From Lamellibrachia columna (Eukaryota; Annelida; Polychaeta; Sabellida; Siboglinidae): DNA of 64,000 nt. The first letter of the stretch is position 1. Every line of letters begins with the position of its first letter. The notes under the pieces were generated by a model. The model was given only the letters and a program-made list of their open reading frames with translations, did not search any database and had not been told where the DNA came from. The position numbers were made by a program, and so were the translations under genes. The stretch lies in contig OY759266.1 of NCBI GenBank assembly GCA_963662155.1, positions 57,049,010 through 57,113,009 on the forward strand. The letters are read 5' to 3'. This document shows positions 1 through 11,375 of the stretch, in pieces.

Positions 1-615
1 TGTAACTCGCCATGGTTCTCCACAGCGGGCCACACATCGAGCTGAAACAATAGTGTTATTATTACTATTCTAGGTATTAATACTAATGTTTCTGCTGTCC
101 TATGGAAAACCTTAACAAGTCACTCTCTTGGATTAAATATAGCATGCCCCAATCTACTAACTTACATCAATGTGTCATTACTCTACCATAGTGCTATATA
201 GCTACAACACATTTAATTAATTTATATGCGGTTTAGATAGTTTTTACATGACTTTGAATTTTTAATCTGCACTTGCTATGCTCTGCCTGACATTGCAGAA
301 ATCAAATTTGAAGCAATTTTACATATTACTCCGCAGAGACATTGCGCAAGAACTAGTAAATCCAAAACCAAAATAGTGTGAGGTTTTTAGATGTGACTTG
401 TTAGGTTCTTCCATTGGATTTACTTGTATACTGCAGTTTTATGATTTGTCAAAAAATATTCTGCAGACAATAACACTGAAGACCCACGTAGGTGGTTGAA
501 GTTTGTAGCCACTGACCTGCTGTTCACTTCCAAGCACAAGTTTGTATAGCTGTGTGATGTAGTGTCCATTTGGAAGTCTGTCTGGCTGTGTCTTGTTGTG
601 TCGAGTGCAGGCCTA
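1..615. other. Flank or intron sequence without a recognised gene
   Basis: AT-rich DNA with no exon, transposon or RNA gene that I recognise. It probably lies inside the KIND-domain gene, whose exons run leftward from 4898 and continue past the window edge. The reading frames near its right end belong to the 21-bp array. Confidence 0.4.
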
Positions 616-982
616 GGGATGAAACGCCGCACCAAGCATATGAAACACCATACAAGGCATATGAAACACCATACAAGGCATATGAAACACCATACAAGGT
701 ACATGAAACACCATACAAGGCATATGAAACACCATACAAGGCATATGAAACACCATACAAGACAAATGAAACACCATACAAGGCATATGAAACACCATAC
801 AAGGTATATGAAACACCATACAAGGCATATGAAACACCATACAAGGTACATGAAACACCATACAAGGCATATGAAACACCATACAAGGCATATGAAACAC
901 CATACAAGGCATATGAAACACCACACAAGGCATATGAAACACCATACAAAGAATATGAAACACCATACAAGGTACATGAAAG
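616..982. repeat. 21-bp minisatellite, about 17 copies
   Basis: Direct tandem repeat of CATATGAAACACCATACAAGG with few substitutions. The period is a multiple of three, so several frames stay open on both strands. The resulting repetitive ORFs are artefacts. Confidence 0.95.
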
Positions 983-1089
983 ATTACAGAAGGCATTCAC
1001 TAAAGAACAATTTGGTTGCTATGTACAGTGAAGTAGAGAGAATGTCTAAGTAGACATGTGGCTGAAGACAGAATGGATGGCATTGATTG

Positions 1090-1376
1090 CTCTCTGCCTC
1101 GTATGCCTGGTACACAGGGAGGGAGTAAGTTTACTGCCTTGTATGCCTCGTGGCACAGGGAGGGAGTAAGTATACTGCCTTGTATGCCTCGTGGCACAGG
1201 GAGGGAGTAAGTATACTGCCTTGTATGCCTCGTGGCACAGGGAGGGAGTAAGTATACTGCCTTGTATGCCTCGTGGCACAGGGACGTAGTAAGTTTACTG
1301 CCTTGTATGCCTGGTGGCACAGGGAGGGAGTAAGTTTACTGCCTCGTATGCCTCATGGCACAGGGAGGGAGCAAGT
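1090..1376. repeat. 41-bp minisatellite, about 7 copies
   Basis: Tandem units with the core GTATGCCTCGTGGCACAGGG followed by an AGGGAGTAAGTATACT-like segment. Spacing of the core is 41 bp (1141, 1182, 1223). It lies in the intron or 3' flank next to the KIND-gene exon at 1521-1604. Confidence 0.9.
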
Positions 1377-1520
1377 ACACTGAAGTATCAAGTCAAATTT
1401 CTGACAATGACAATGTTCAGATTCAACACTGTTGGTAAAAACATGACAGATATGTACCCTGGTTAACATCTATCAAGCTACTGAAGTAAACAGTAACTTT
1501 ACAATGACTGTGTCCATTAC

Positions 1521-4500
1521 CTCCAAGACATGGAGAAGTGCGACCCTCTTGAGCGGGTCCTCCTCACACATGGCTCCCAGCAGCTCATCCAGGGCCTCAC
1601 TCAGCTGCAGAGGCTGGGGGGACAAGATATCAATCAACATCTTTTATAATATTTCATTACAAATGTGTTTACTTTCTATATTTTTACATTAGTGGTAGTA
1701 GTGGTATTGCAGTACCTCTGGCAGATCGACCTGTCAAAATTGTTGGATTTGTCAGTTTATCCTGAAATGTTCATCATTACCCGTCCGACCAGTGATGGGG
1801 GGTCCACAAGTTCCCGTATGTGAGCCCTGTAAATCCCAGCGAACAATATTACTGGTTTACATAGCAACTGAAAAATCAGTGTTTCAACAAGTCGGTCAGC
1901 CAGAGGTACTGACGTAGCCAGTAGACCCTGGTGGTGAGGTACTGATGTAGTCAGTAGCCCCTAGTGGTGAGGTACTGATGTAGTCAGTAGCCCCTGGTGG
2001 CGAGGTACTGATGTAGTCAGTAGCCCCTGGTGGTGAGGTACTGATGTAGTCAGTAGCCCCTGGTGGCGAGGTACTGATGTAGTCAGTAGCCCCTGGTGGT
2101 GAGGTACTGATGTAGTCAGTAGCCCCTGGTGGCAAGGTACTGATGTAGTCAGTAGCCCCTGGTGGCAAGGTACTGATGTAGTCAGTAGCCCCTGGTGGCG
2201 AGGTACTGATGTAGTCAGTAGCCCTTGGTGGCGACTATGCATGTGTCACTACATTGATTGGCATGAAACACACCTTTGTAAAAACAACAGTAATAACGTA
2301 TTTATTATTTTCTAGCCATGTGTGCAAAACTGTGCATACAAATACATTTGTTGGCCTAGGAAATAGTGTTATCTTTTTCTGACAATAATTTGGTATTACA
2401 TTATGTCAACTTGTTCAAACAGAAAGCAATAATAAATCAAACAGAAACATAAGCTGCATATAAAGGTTAATAAGCTTGCCAAAATCCACTAGTTAGGAAG
2501 TTAGTTCATACTCCTTAAACCCATCACCTGAAACCCAACAGATGTAATGTCAACTATAAATGCATGATGAAAGTGACAGTAAATAATTCACAGACCTGGT
2601 GTGCTGGTAGTCTGAAGTCTGCTGCAGAATACACCACCATTCCAAGTGCAAATACATACATCTGTGAACAGACACAATTATTGTAATTTAGCCTAACAGA
2701 GTACAAAAACACAAAGATCAACTACATATAGATGTGTCATTTGAAGCAACAGTCTCCTTAAATGTCAAACCCATCATCAACCCAAGATGTTAAACCATTA
2801 CAAAATATTTAACGTAAACAAAACCTTTCAATCACCTATTCAGTAAATGAACATTACAGCACTACAGCTTAGCACAGTTCAATAACATTCTGACAAATAC
2901 CTGATAACTGTATCAGACATGATGGCTTGAGTTACATAGGTATTTCAGTATGTATTTGGCGTTTACCTTTTCCAGCGCCTCATCGGAGAGGGTGAAGTTA
3001 TTTGGGTATTCTGGTGCCACAAAGTTAGTGTTCTGTTGTGAATCAAGTGATTTCTGTAGTGTGAATCGTACTCGTCCATTGCTACATAGCAATAACAAGT
3101 CTGGCGTGATGGCTAGAGGTGCTCCGCCGACAGCCTTGGCCCCACCTACAAACACATCACCCATCATCATCATGTGGTGCCGACAGCCCTGGCCCCACCT
3201 ACAAACACATCTCCCATCATCATCATGTGGTGCCATCTCCTCCCAGAAGGTCGTCTGTCATGGACTGTCACTGATGTCATTCCTATCAGATGTCTGTCCA
3301 TGCGGCTCTTGTTCTTCCCTGCCTCTTTCATCCTCCTCCATTCTCTCTCATATCTCCCATTGTATTCCTTCCTTTCTTATGGCGTGCCCCCCCCAATTTT
3401 TAATTCCGGCCCGATTTATGACTTCTGTGTTCATGTTCAGTCCAGCTTATACGTTGTATTCTTCTTCGACACTACATCTCAAATGCTTCAAGTCTTTGTT
3501 GGCATCGTTAGGATATTTTCCATGTTTCGGCCCCACCTATATGATGCACTAAGCAACAATTTTATCATATTGTGATGGCAGCTGTCAATGCTGGCTCCCC
3601 CTAGTGAGTAGATTAATCACATCACATATATCAATGCTTCATGTTTGGAAATCCATCACTCACCTAGATATTATTAAGGCGAGCAATTGTTTTAGTTTTG
3701 TCTTACCCATCTGGTGGCACCACCATTCAATTATGTCAATATGCTTCAGCTTGGCGCTGACCTTACATATTGGTTCAACAACAGTCTCAGTCATTACCTG
3801 ATATCATTGCATAACGTCCATTTCACAATGGTCAAAAGCTGGACGGTGTCATCCTTAATGTTGTTACCACACACGATAGGCCTAACTACTCAATTCAACA
3901 AAACGCTGGGTGCCCACGCTCATTTACAGGACAGATGTATTTTTAGCTGCAAGAGGGAGCCACATGCATATTCAGTTGGGGGGGTGAGCAATTCTAACAA
4001 TTAGCACAAGAGAAAAATCATTTCATTTCATTTCATTGAATTGATTGATACAATGCACTGCTATATATAGCTGCACTGTATACAACCGTGCTGACTAGAC
4101 ATACATAAATAATAATGCTTTTACTTGTTAAATGATGGTTAAAAATAGTATATTTACTTGATAACTACAATATAACTCACCTGTCATTACACCATTGAAT
4201 CTTATAATGAATGAATGAATGAATAAACTAAATTAACACCATTTACTCAGTCACAAGAAACTTCCATACATTAAACATGACAAGTGAATAGATTAGTGAC
4301 TCAGAAGATCCTTAAGAAACCCACCTGAACTGATGTCAAGGACTATGTAGTGTAGTATACAGATATATAGTGCGACAGAATGAGTGTAACATACCATGTC
4401 AGTGTTATATAAACAGTTCCAATTATTAAGTTTAGATGATAAATAAGATATTAATAATCAAATATAAGGTGCAGTAAAGTACACAGTTCAATGGTATATT

Positions 4501-4898
4501 AAACAGTATTTTACACTGCACAGCGAGTGTGATTGAATACATTAGTTTTGAATAATTACATGAGGATTATCAAGAATGAGATGACATATATGAGATAAGG
4601 TTACATTGTAAAAGGGCATTGAAAATGCATTACAAAAGTTGACAATATAACTTGACAATGTAATGATACTAACACCAGTTAAATATTACAGATGGTAAGT
4701 TATAAACTTGAGAAATGGAGGTACCAGTACACAAGGACTCAGAATTATATTGGTATAATAAAGCTCACCGTGTAGGAAAAGGTCCTGTAGAGCTTCGGCT
4801 GTCTGACACAGAAGTGCCCACAACTGGGTCTCTGCAAGTGGTCCGCCGAGGACCTCAAGGGTCTCCGACAGTGCCACCTGTACACTCACACCTGGCAT
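1521..4898 (-). CDS. KIND-domain protein, PTPN13/FRMPD2-like (5' part, multi-exon)
   Basis: Four exons on the minus strand encode a KIND (kinase non-catalytic C-lobe) domain, a protein-interaction module at the N-terminus of PTPN13, FRMPD2 and related scaffolds. Exons: 4898-4769 (exon reaches an acceptor at 4944; ATG chosen at 4898), 3145-2967, 2661-2596 and 1604-1521. Splice phases agree throughout (1, 0, 0). Visible KIND signatures in order: ETLEVLGGPLAETQLWALL, TPDLLLLCSNGRVRF, FVAPEYP, MYVFALGMVVYSAAD and LSEALDELLGAMCEEDP. The order and spacing match the start of PTPN13, where the domain also opens the protein. Downstream FERM, PDZ or phosphatase exons would lie beyond coordinate 1, so PTPN13, FRMPD2 or another KIND protein cannot be told apart. 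The donor after 2596 (GTCTGT) is weak. Confidence 0.8.
1897..2234. repeat. 33-bp minisatellite, about 10 copies
   Basis: Tandem units built on GGTACTGATGTAGTCAGTAG followed by CCCCTGGTGGCGA. It lies in the intron between the KIND exons at 2596-2661 and 1521-1604. The period of 33 makes short repetitive ORFs in several frames. Confidence 0.95.
3126..3232. repeat. 53-bp tandem duplication covering a splice acceptor
   Basis: Two near-identical copies starting at 3126 and 3179 each contain the minus-strand acceptor TGTTTGTAG before GTGGGGCC. Using the copy nearer the exon (3145) keeps the KIND frame open. Using the farther copy brings in a TGA about ten codons in. Confidence 0.8.
3240..4680. other. 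Intron of the KIND-domain gene
   Basis: Low-complexity AT-rich sequence between KIND exons. I see no exon-like frame with flanking splice sites and no recognisable transposon, only short tracts such as TGAATGAATGAATGAATAAA near 4210. Confidence 0.5.
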
Positions 4899-5179
4899 CG
4901 TTCCTTGCCTCGCTAGAGGGCGCTTGTCACCATAGAGAGCATACCTGTACAGAAATCATAGAAAGATGCATTAGTTGAGTAGTGCATCAGAGAAACACTG
5001 CATAAATAACACTACAGAGAACAGGCTATACGTGTTAAAGGGAATGTACCACAATTTTAATTGGCTGACTGATACACAGCTAGTTGGGGGTTTCGTGTAA
5101 TTAATGCCCCCAATTCTCAGAATGTTTCAATCTTAAAGTTAATCAGAATTAACAATGTTATATTTAATGTTTTAATTCT

Positions 5180-5754
5180 TGTTGCTGTACTGTTCTGTAT
5201 AATTATCTTGTTGCTCTAGTGTTCTGTATAATGATCTTGTTGCTGTAGTGTTCTGTATAATGATCTTGTTGCTCTAGTGTTCTGTATAATGATCTTGTTG
5301 CTGTAGTGTTCTGTATAATGATCTTGTTGCTCTAGTGTTCTGTACAATTATCTTGTTGCTCTAGTGTTCTGTACAATTATCTTGTTGCTGTAGTGTTCTG
5401 TATAATTATCTTGTTGCTCTAGTGTTCTGTACAATGATCTTGTTGCTCTAGTGTTCTGTACAATTATCTTGTTGCTGTAGTGTTCTGTATAATTATCTTG
5501 TTGCTCTAGTGTTCTGTACAATTATCTTGTTGCTGTAGTGTTCTGTATAATTATCTTGTTGCTGTAGTGTTCTGTATAATGATCTTGTTGCTCTAGTGTT
5601 CTGTACAATTATCTTGTTGCTGTAGTGTTCTGTATAATTATCTTGTTGCTCTAGTGTTCTGTACAATTATCTTGTTGCTCTAGTGTTCTGTATAATGATC
5701 TTGTTGCTCTAGTGTTCTGTATAATTATCTTGTTGCTCTAGTGTTCTGTATAAT
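5180..5754. repeat. 29-bp minisatellite, about 20 copies
   Basis: Tandem units of GTTGCTCTAGTGTTCTGTAT plus AATGATCTT, with frequent CTC/CTG and TGA/TTA variation among copies. It lies upstream of the first recognised KIND exon. Confidence 0.95.
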
Positions 5755-5852
5755 ATAATAATATATAATAAATTGTACAAAACGGGAATTCAACCGACCA
5801 ATAAAACATCCAATGAAACACGTTATATTTCACCTTCAAAGCTGAAGATTTA

Positions 5853-5968
5853 TCGGTCTCTTTTATTACAGTACAGCGGTCTCTATTACAGCATAGCGGT
5901 CTCTATTACAGCACAGCAGTCTCTATTACAACACAGCGGTCTCTAATACAATACAACGGTGTCTATTC
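5853..5968. repeat. 20-bp repeat, about 5 copies
   Basis: Degenerate tandem units with the core CGGTCTCTATTACAGCAC. It is separated from the 29-bp array by about 100 bp of unique sequence. Confidence 0.8.
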
Positions 5969-6731
5969 ATCTTGCAAAACTGGCATATTTTATTTCATCG
6001 CCAAATCATGTATTTTTACAATATTAATACATTAAAGATCACAATAGTAACATTATTTGTATGGATATTATTTTTAAACAACTGAGATGTCATAGATATT
6101 AATAAATTCAGTGTTGCAATGTCCGTAAAACTGTTGTTCAGTTAATCAATGAAAAATTTTGTACATTCCTTTTGAAATTGTTTGATACTGTTCAATACTA
6201 GCTGTTAGATATGTGCTCACCACAGCTTCCAAAAAATAACTGGCTGGTGATGGGTGAAGTCTACACTGCTAATTCCAGTGTTCTGGCCCACACACAACTG
6301 CCAGTAATGTATGTCATATAAATAATAATCCTTAAAAGTAGAGATAAGCTGGTGACAGTGATGTGGTTTGTCTAAACTGCAGTGGCCTGGAATAAATAGT
6401 AATGCACATATAGGAGAGGGTCACTATTTATTTTCCCGCTGGCAACAATGTTAACGTTTTTTTATATAGGCGTAGTTGCAATGTTACAGGTTGTCATAGA
6501 AATTATGGACCATAATGGCTTTATGGCAGAGGTTATGTTTATCAGTCACAATTAATATTGTAATTTTATCATTCATACAAATAATTATACAAAATAATTA
6601 TAAAAATAGCTCAGTTACTGTAACAATGTCTTCATGATTCATATAAATAAATAAAAAAAATTAACTATTTTTTATTATGTAAAAAAAAAGTGACCTACCA
6701 GCCATAGTTATCAACATTTGGCCCAGTACAA
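5969..6731. other. Intergenic AT-rich DNA
   Basis: I see no gene, RNA or transposon here. The segment near 6655 is rich in A and T homopolymers. Confidence 0.5.
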
Positions 6732-9489
6732 AACTAATTAATGACCCAGCTGTAGCTAGGTGTTATTACTCAAACCACCCTCTCTAGCCAGGGTTTATAT
6801 AACTAATTAATGACCCAGCTGTAGCTAGGTGTTATTACTCAAACCACCCTCCCTAGCCAGGGTTTATATAACTAATTAATGACCCAGCTGTAGCTAGGTG
6901 TTATTACTCAAACCACCCTCCCTAGCCAGGGTTTATATAACTAATTAATGACCCAGCTGTAGCTAGGTGTTATTACTCAAACCACCCTCGTTAGCCAGGG
7001 TTTATATAACTAATTAATGACCCAGCTGTAGCTAGGTGTTATTACTCAAACCACCCTCTCTAGCCAGGGTTTATATAACTAATTAATGACCCAGCTGTAG
7101 CTAGGTGTTATTACTCAAACCACCCTCTCTAGCCAAGGTTTATATAACTAATTAATGACCCAGCTGTAGCTAGGTGTTATTACTCAAACCACCCTCGCCA
7201 GCCAGGGTTTATATAATTAATTAATGACCCAGCTGTAGCTAGGTCTTATTACTCAAACTACCCTCCCTAGCCAGGGTTTATATAACTAATTAATGACCCA
7301 GCTGTAGCTAGGTGTTATTACTCAAACCACCCTCTCTAGCTAGGGTTTATATAACTAATTAATGACCCAGCTGTAGCTAGGTGTTATTACTCAAACCACC
7401 CTCTCTAGCCAGGGTTTATATAACTAATTAATGACCCAGCTGTAGCTAGGTGTTATTACTCAAACCACCCTCGCCAGCCAGGGTTTATATAATTAATTAA
7501 TGACCCAGCTGTAGCTAGGTGTTATTACTCAAACCACCCTCTCTAGCCAGGGTTTATATAACTAATTAATGACCCAGCTGTAGCTAGGTGTTATTACTCA
7601 AACCACCCTCTCTAGCCAGGGTTTATATAATTAATTAATGACCCAGCTGTAGCTAGGTGTTATTACTCAAACCACCCTCACTAGCCAGGGTTTATATAAT
7701 TAATTAATGACCCAGCTGTAGCTAGGTGTTATTACTCAAACCACCCTCTCTAGCCAGGGTTTATATAACTAATTAATGACCCAGCTGTAACTAGGTGTTA
7801 TTACTCAAACCACCCTTGCTAGCCAGGGTTTATATAACTAATTAATGACCCAGCTGTAGCTAGGTGTTATTACTCAAACCACCCTCGCTAGCCAGGGTTT
7901 ATATAACTAATTAATGACCCAGCTGTAGCTAGGTGTTATTACTCAAACCACCCTCGCTAGCCAGGGTTTATATAACTAATTAATGACCCAGCTGTAGCTA
8001 GGTGTTATTACTCAAACCACCCTCTCTAGCCAGGGTTTATATAACTAATTAATGACCCAGCTGTAGCTAGGTGTTATTACTCAAACCACCCTCTCTAGCC
8101 AGGGTTTATATAACTAATTAATGACCCAGCTGTAGCTAGGTGTTATTACTCAAACCACCCTCTCTAGCCAGGGTTTATATAACTAATTAATGACCCAGCT
8201 GTAGCTAGGTGTTATTACTCAAACCACCCTCTCTAGCCAGGGTTTATATAACTAATTAATGACCCAGCTGTAGCTAGGTGTTATTACTCAAACCACCCTC
8301 GCCAGCCAGGGTTTATATAACTAATTAATGACCCAGCTGTAGCTAGGTGTTATTACTCAAACCACCCTCTCTAGCCAGGGTTTATATAACTAATTAATGA
8401 CCCAGCTGTAGCTAGGTGTTATTACTCAAACCACCCTCTCTAGCCAGGGTTTATATAACTAATTAATGACCCAGCTGTAGCTAGGTGTTATTACTCAAAC
8501 CACCCTCGATAGCCAGGGTTTATATAACTAATTAATGACCCAGCTGTAGCTAGGTGTTATTACTCAAACCACTCTCGCTAGCCAGGGTTTATATAACTAA
8601 TTAATGACCCAGCTGTAGCTAGGTGTTATTACTCAAACCACCCTCTCTAGCCAGGGTTTATATAACTAATTAATGACCCAGCTGTAGCTAGGTGTTATTA
8701 CTCAAACCACCCTCTCTAGCCAGGGTTTATATAACTAATTAATGACCCAGCTGTAGCTAGGTGTTATTACTCAAACCACCCTCGCCAGCCAGGGTTTATA
8801 TAACTAATTAATGACCCAGCTGTAGCTAGGTGTTATTACTCAAACCACCCTCTCTAGCCAGGGTTTATATAACTAATTAATGACCCAGCTGTAGCTAGGT
8901 GTTATTACTCAAACCACCCTCGCTAGCCAGGGTTTATATAACTAATTAATGACCCAGCTGTAGCTAGGTATTATTACTCAAACCACCCTCGCTAGCCAGG
9001 GTTTATATAACTAATTAATGACCCAGCTGTAGCTAGGTGTTATTACTCAAACAACCCTCTCTAGCCAGGGTTTATATAACTAATTAATGACCCAGCTGTA
9101 GCTAGGTGTTATTACTCAAACCACCCTCTCTAGCCAGGGTTTATATAACTAATTAATGACCCAGCTGTAGCTAGGTGTTATTACTCAAACCACCCTCTCT
9201 AGCCAGGGTTTATATAACTAATTAATGACCCAGCTGTAGCTAGGTGTTATTACTCAAACCACCCTCTCTAGCCAGGGTTTATATAACTAATTAATGACCC
9301 AGCTGTAGCTAGGTGTTATTACTCAAACCACCCTCGCTAGCCAGGGTTTATATAACTAATTAATGACCCAGCTGTAGCTAGGTCTTATTACTCAAACCAC
9401 CCTCTCTAGCCAGGGTTTATATAACTAATTAATGACCCAGCTGTAGCTAGGTGTTATTACTCAAACCACCCTCCCTAGCCAGGGTTTAT
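6732..9489. repeat. 69-bp satellite-like array, about 40 copies
   Basis: Head-to-tail units of 69 bp, for example starting at 6732 and 6801, running without interruption for 2.76 kb. Each unit contains AACTAATTAATGACCCAGCT, then a GTAGCTAGGTGTTATTACTC segment, then a variable CCCT(C/G)NCTAGCCAGGG segment. Variation is concentrated in the CTCTCTAGCC part (CTC, CGC, CCC, GCCAG) and elsewhere copies are nearly identical, suggesting recent homogenisation. No long ORF runs through it. Confidence 0.97.
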
Positions 9490-9825
9490 CCCACACCATG
9501 TGCGGACGGACGTTGAATCATTTGTACTTTGTCCCACTTCCTGTCTTGGTTGACTTGTTTCTGGGACCTAGAGTAGACGCGCCAGTTTCTAGGAATGCGT
9601 ATCATTACAAAATAAAATGTATAGGCCAAATAAAAGTATAAGGTGGCAAATCGATCAAATTTAATAATAGTATAGTGCCGAATAACAGTATGGGGGGCAA
9701 ATTGTTCAAAACAAATAATAGTATAGTGCGAAAAAGTCACTAGTATATTTGTCTTTTTTAGCGCCGAAGCAATTTTTTACTCAACGTGAAGCCAAAGCGT
9801 CCCTAGAAAACTACGTGAATCGCGG

Positions 9826-9861
9826 GGTTACTATATCTGTGTCACCGCAGATATAGTAACC
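9826..9861. repeat. Perfect hairpin, 14-bp arms with 8-nt loop
   Basis: Arm GGTTACTATATCTG pairs exactly with CAGATATAGTAACC around the loop TGTCACCG. A T-rich tract follows. It may be a decayed transposon end; no RNA family is recognised. Confidence 0.7.
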
Positions 9862-9869
9862 ACGTTTTA

Positions 9870-10485
9870 TACCTTTTTTTCTGTTTTTAAATGGACATTA
9901 AAGTTTTATTGAATTGAATACGCAAGCCCGTTTCAGGGGAAACCGTAGAGAAACCGCCGCCAGCCGGTTACGACCAGTTTGAGGCGCTGTGCACGGCGGA
10001 CATTTACGGTCAGTTTACGCGGTGATAATGACGTTTTAACTAATAATATACCATGTCGAGCTCCAGAGAACTAAGGATTTTGAGATATTCATCTAATCAT
10101 GTAAATTTAAAAGTTTAACACTTTGGGATCAAAATCTAGGATCCTCAGAAGCACGGGATCCTGCTATATTCACGACTGTCGTTCGAAAGGATGAGAACTT
10201 AGCCATTAGAGGGAGCCACATGCAGCTCCAGTTGGGAGCAAGTGATTTTATCGCGAGCGGTAAACCGCTCCATGGATGATTGATTAGCGCTAGCAATAAG
10301 GAGTGAGAATGATTGCTCTGCTAAAAATTATACCCTGCATAATTTGCCATGATTATCAGAGAATATAGGCTGGCACAAATGTTAAAATTTAATAATAGTA
10401 TAGTATATATACGAAAGTTGCTTATTACAATGTGGTTTGACAACACTAGAGACCAGGAGACTAATTAAGAGGAGACAAAATAGAA
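9870..10485. other. Intergenic DNA, no recognised gene
   Basis: No exon or element could be named here. There is one GC-richer patch near 9930-10020. Confidence 0.4.
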
Positions 10486-10830
10486 GTGTTTAAAATAGTG
10501 AACGGTTATGAGAATGTTGATAGGAATATGTTCTTCAAACTTAAAGAAGGCAGTAGAACCAGAGGACACAAAGCAGCAATAGTTAAGGAGCAGTGTAGGT
10601 TGGACATGAGAAAGTACTCTTTCTCACAGAGGGTGATAAATGAATGGAACAAACTGCCAATTGATTGTGTTAATGCTAGTACTGTAGTGTGAATATGTTT
10701 AAAAATAGAATTGACAGATATTTGATAAGGGCGGGCTACATGTAGATGAGAAAATTGTTGGACTCTCGATAAGCCAATGGCTTCCTTGTCCACTTGCCAT
10801 CTGGAACTTGTTGTTTGGGATGGCAATCTT
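10486..10830 (+). mobile_element. LINE 3' end (C-terminal RT-ORF remnant plus 3' UTR)
   Basis: The plus-strand frame at 10486-10692 encodes the typical C-terminal tail of a non-LTR retrotransposon ORF2: an RG-H basic stretch, DMRKYSFSQRVINEWNKLP, then NASTVV. The following 3' UTR (TTGGACTCTCGATAAGCC and onward) recurs in inverted orientation at about 16440-16650 and 54240-54470, and a related copy lies near 57760-57960. All are 5'-truncated, as expected for LINE copies. Confidence 0.75.
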
Positions 10831-11250
10831 GTTAAATCTAGTGCCAAATAAGGTGCGTATAGGGTGGCATTTTTCATCAAATAAATATGCATATAGGGAC
10901 GTTTATTCGGCACTCAAGAGTAGTCCAACTAGCGATGAGGGTTCCACTACCAATTAAAGCTAAGTTCCTGTATGACAGCCCTGTAAATTCCTGTGAGAAA
11001 TCCCATTGGTTAACGCACAACTGAACTAAGCTAATCTGTCAGGAGTACTGATGTAGTGAGAAGTCACTGGCGACAGGATGATTCAACCCACTTCTTGTGT
11101 AACTGCTTCTAATGAAGCCATCCATCAAGAATAATGAGTCATCCAACATAAAAAAGAGGCGTCACGGGAAAACTCATTAATATTCATAGTTGTCAACATG
11201 CCAGAATGCAGCCTACTAGTGTTGCAGGAGAAAAAAAAATTAATAGTCTC
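10831..11250. other. Intergenic DNA
   Basis: Unique AT-rich sequence next to the LINE 3' end; nothing further recognised. Confidence 0.4.
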
Positions 11251-11370
11251 TACATCCTCATGTTCTGAAAGCAGCACCTGTGACAAATATACCCGCTAGT
11301 GTTAAACTACATCTTCATGTTCTGAAAGCAGCACCTGTGACAAATATACCCGCTAGTGTTAAACTACATC
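11251..11370. repeat. 57-bp direct duplication
   Basis: Two almost identical 57-bp units starting at 11251 and 11308, each containing CATGTTCTGAAAGCAGCACC and ATATACCCGCTAGTGTTAAA. Confidence 0.85.
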
Positions 11371-11375
11371 TTATA

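Noticed and set aside
420..1053. ORFs of CLVWCFICLVWCF or HMKHHTR repeats
   Set aside because: Product of the 21-bp array in both orientations.
5180..9489. Regular repeats considered as a CRISPR array
   Set aside because: Units abut with no unique spacers; metazoan context; no cas genes.
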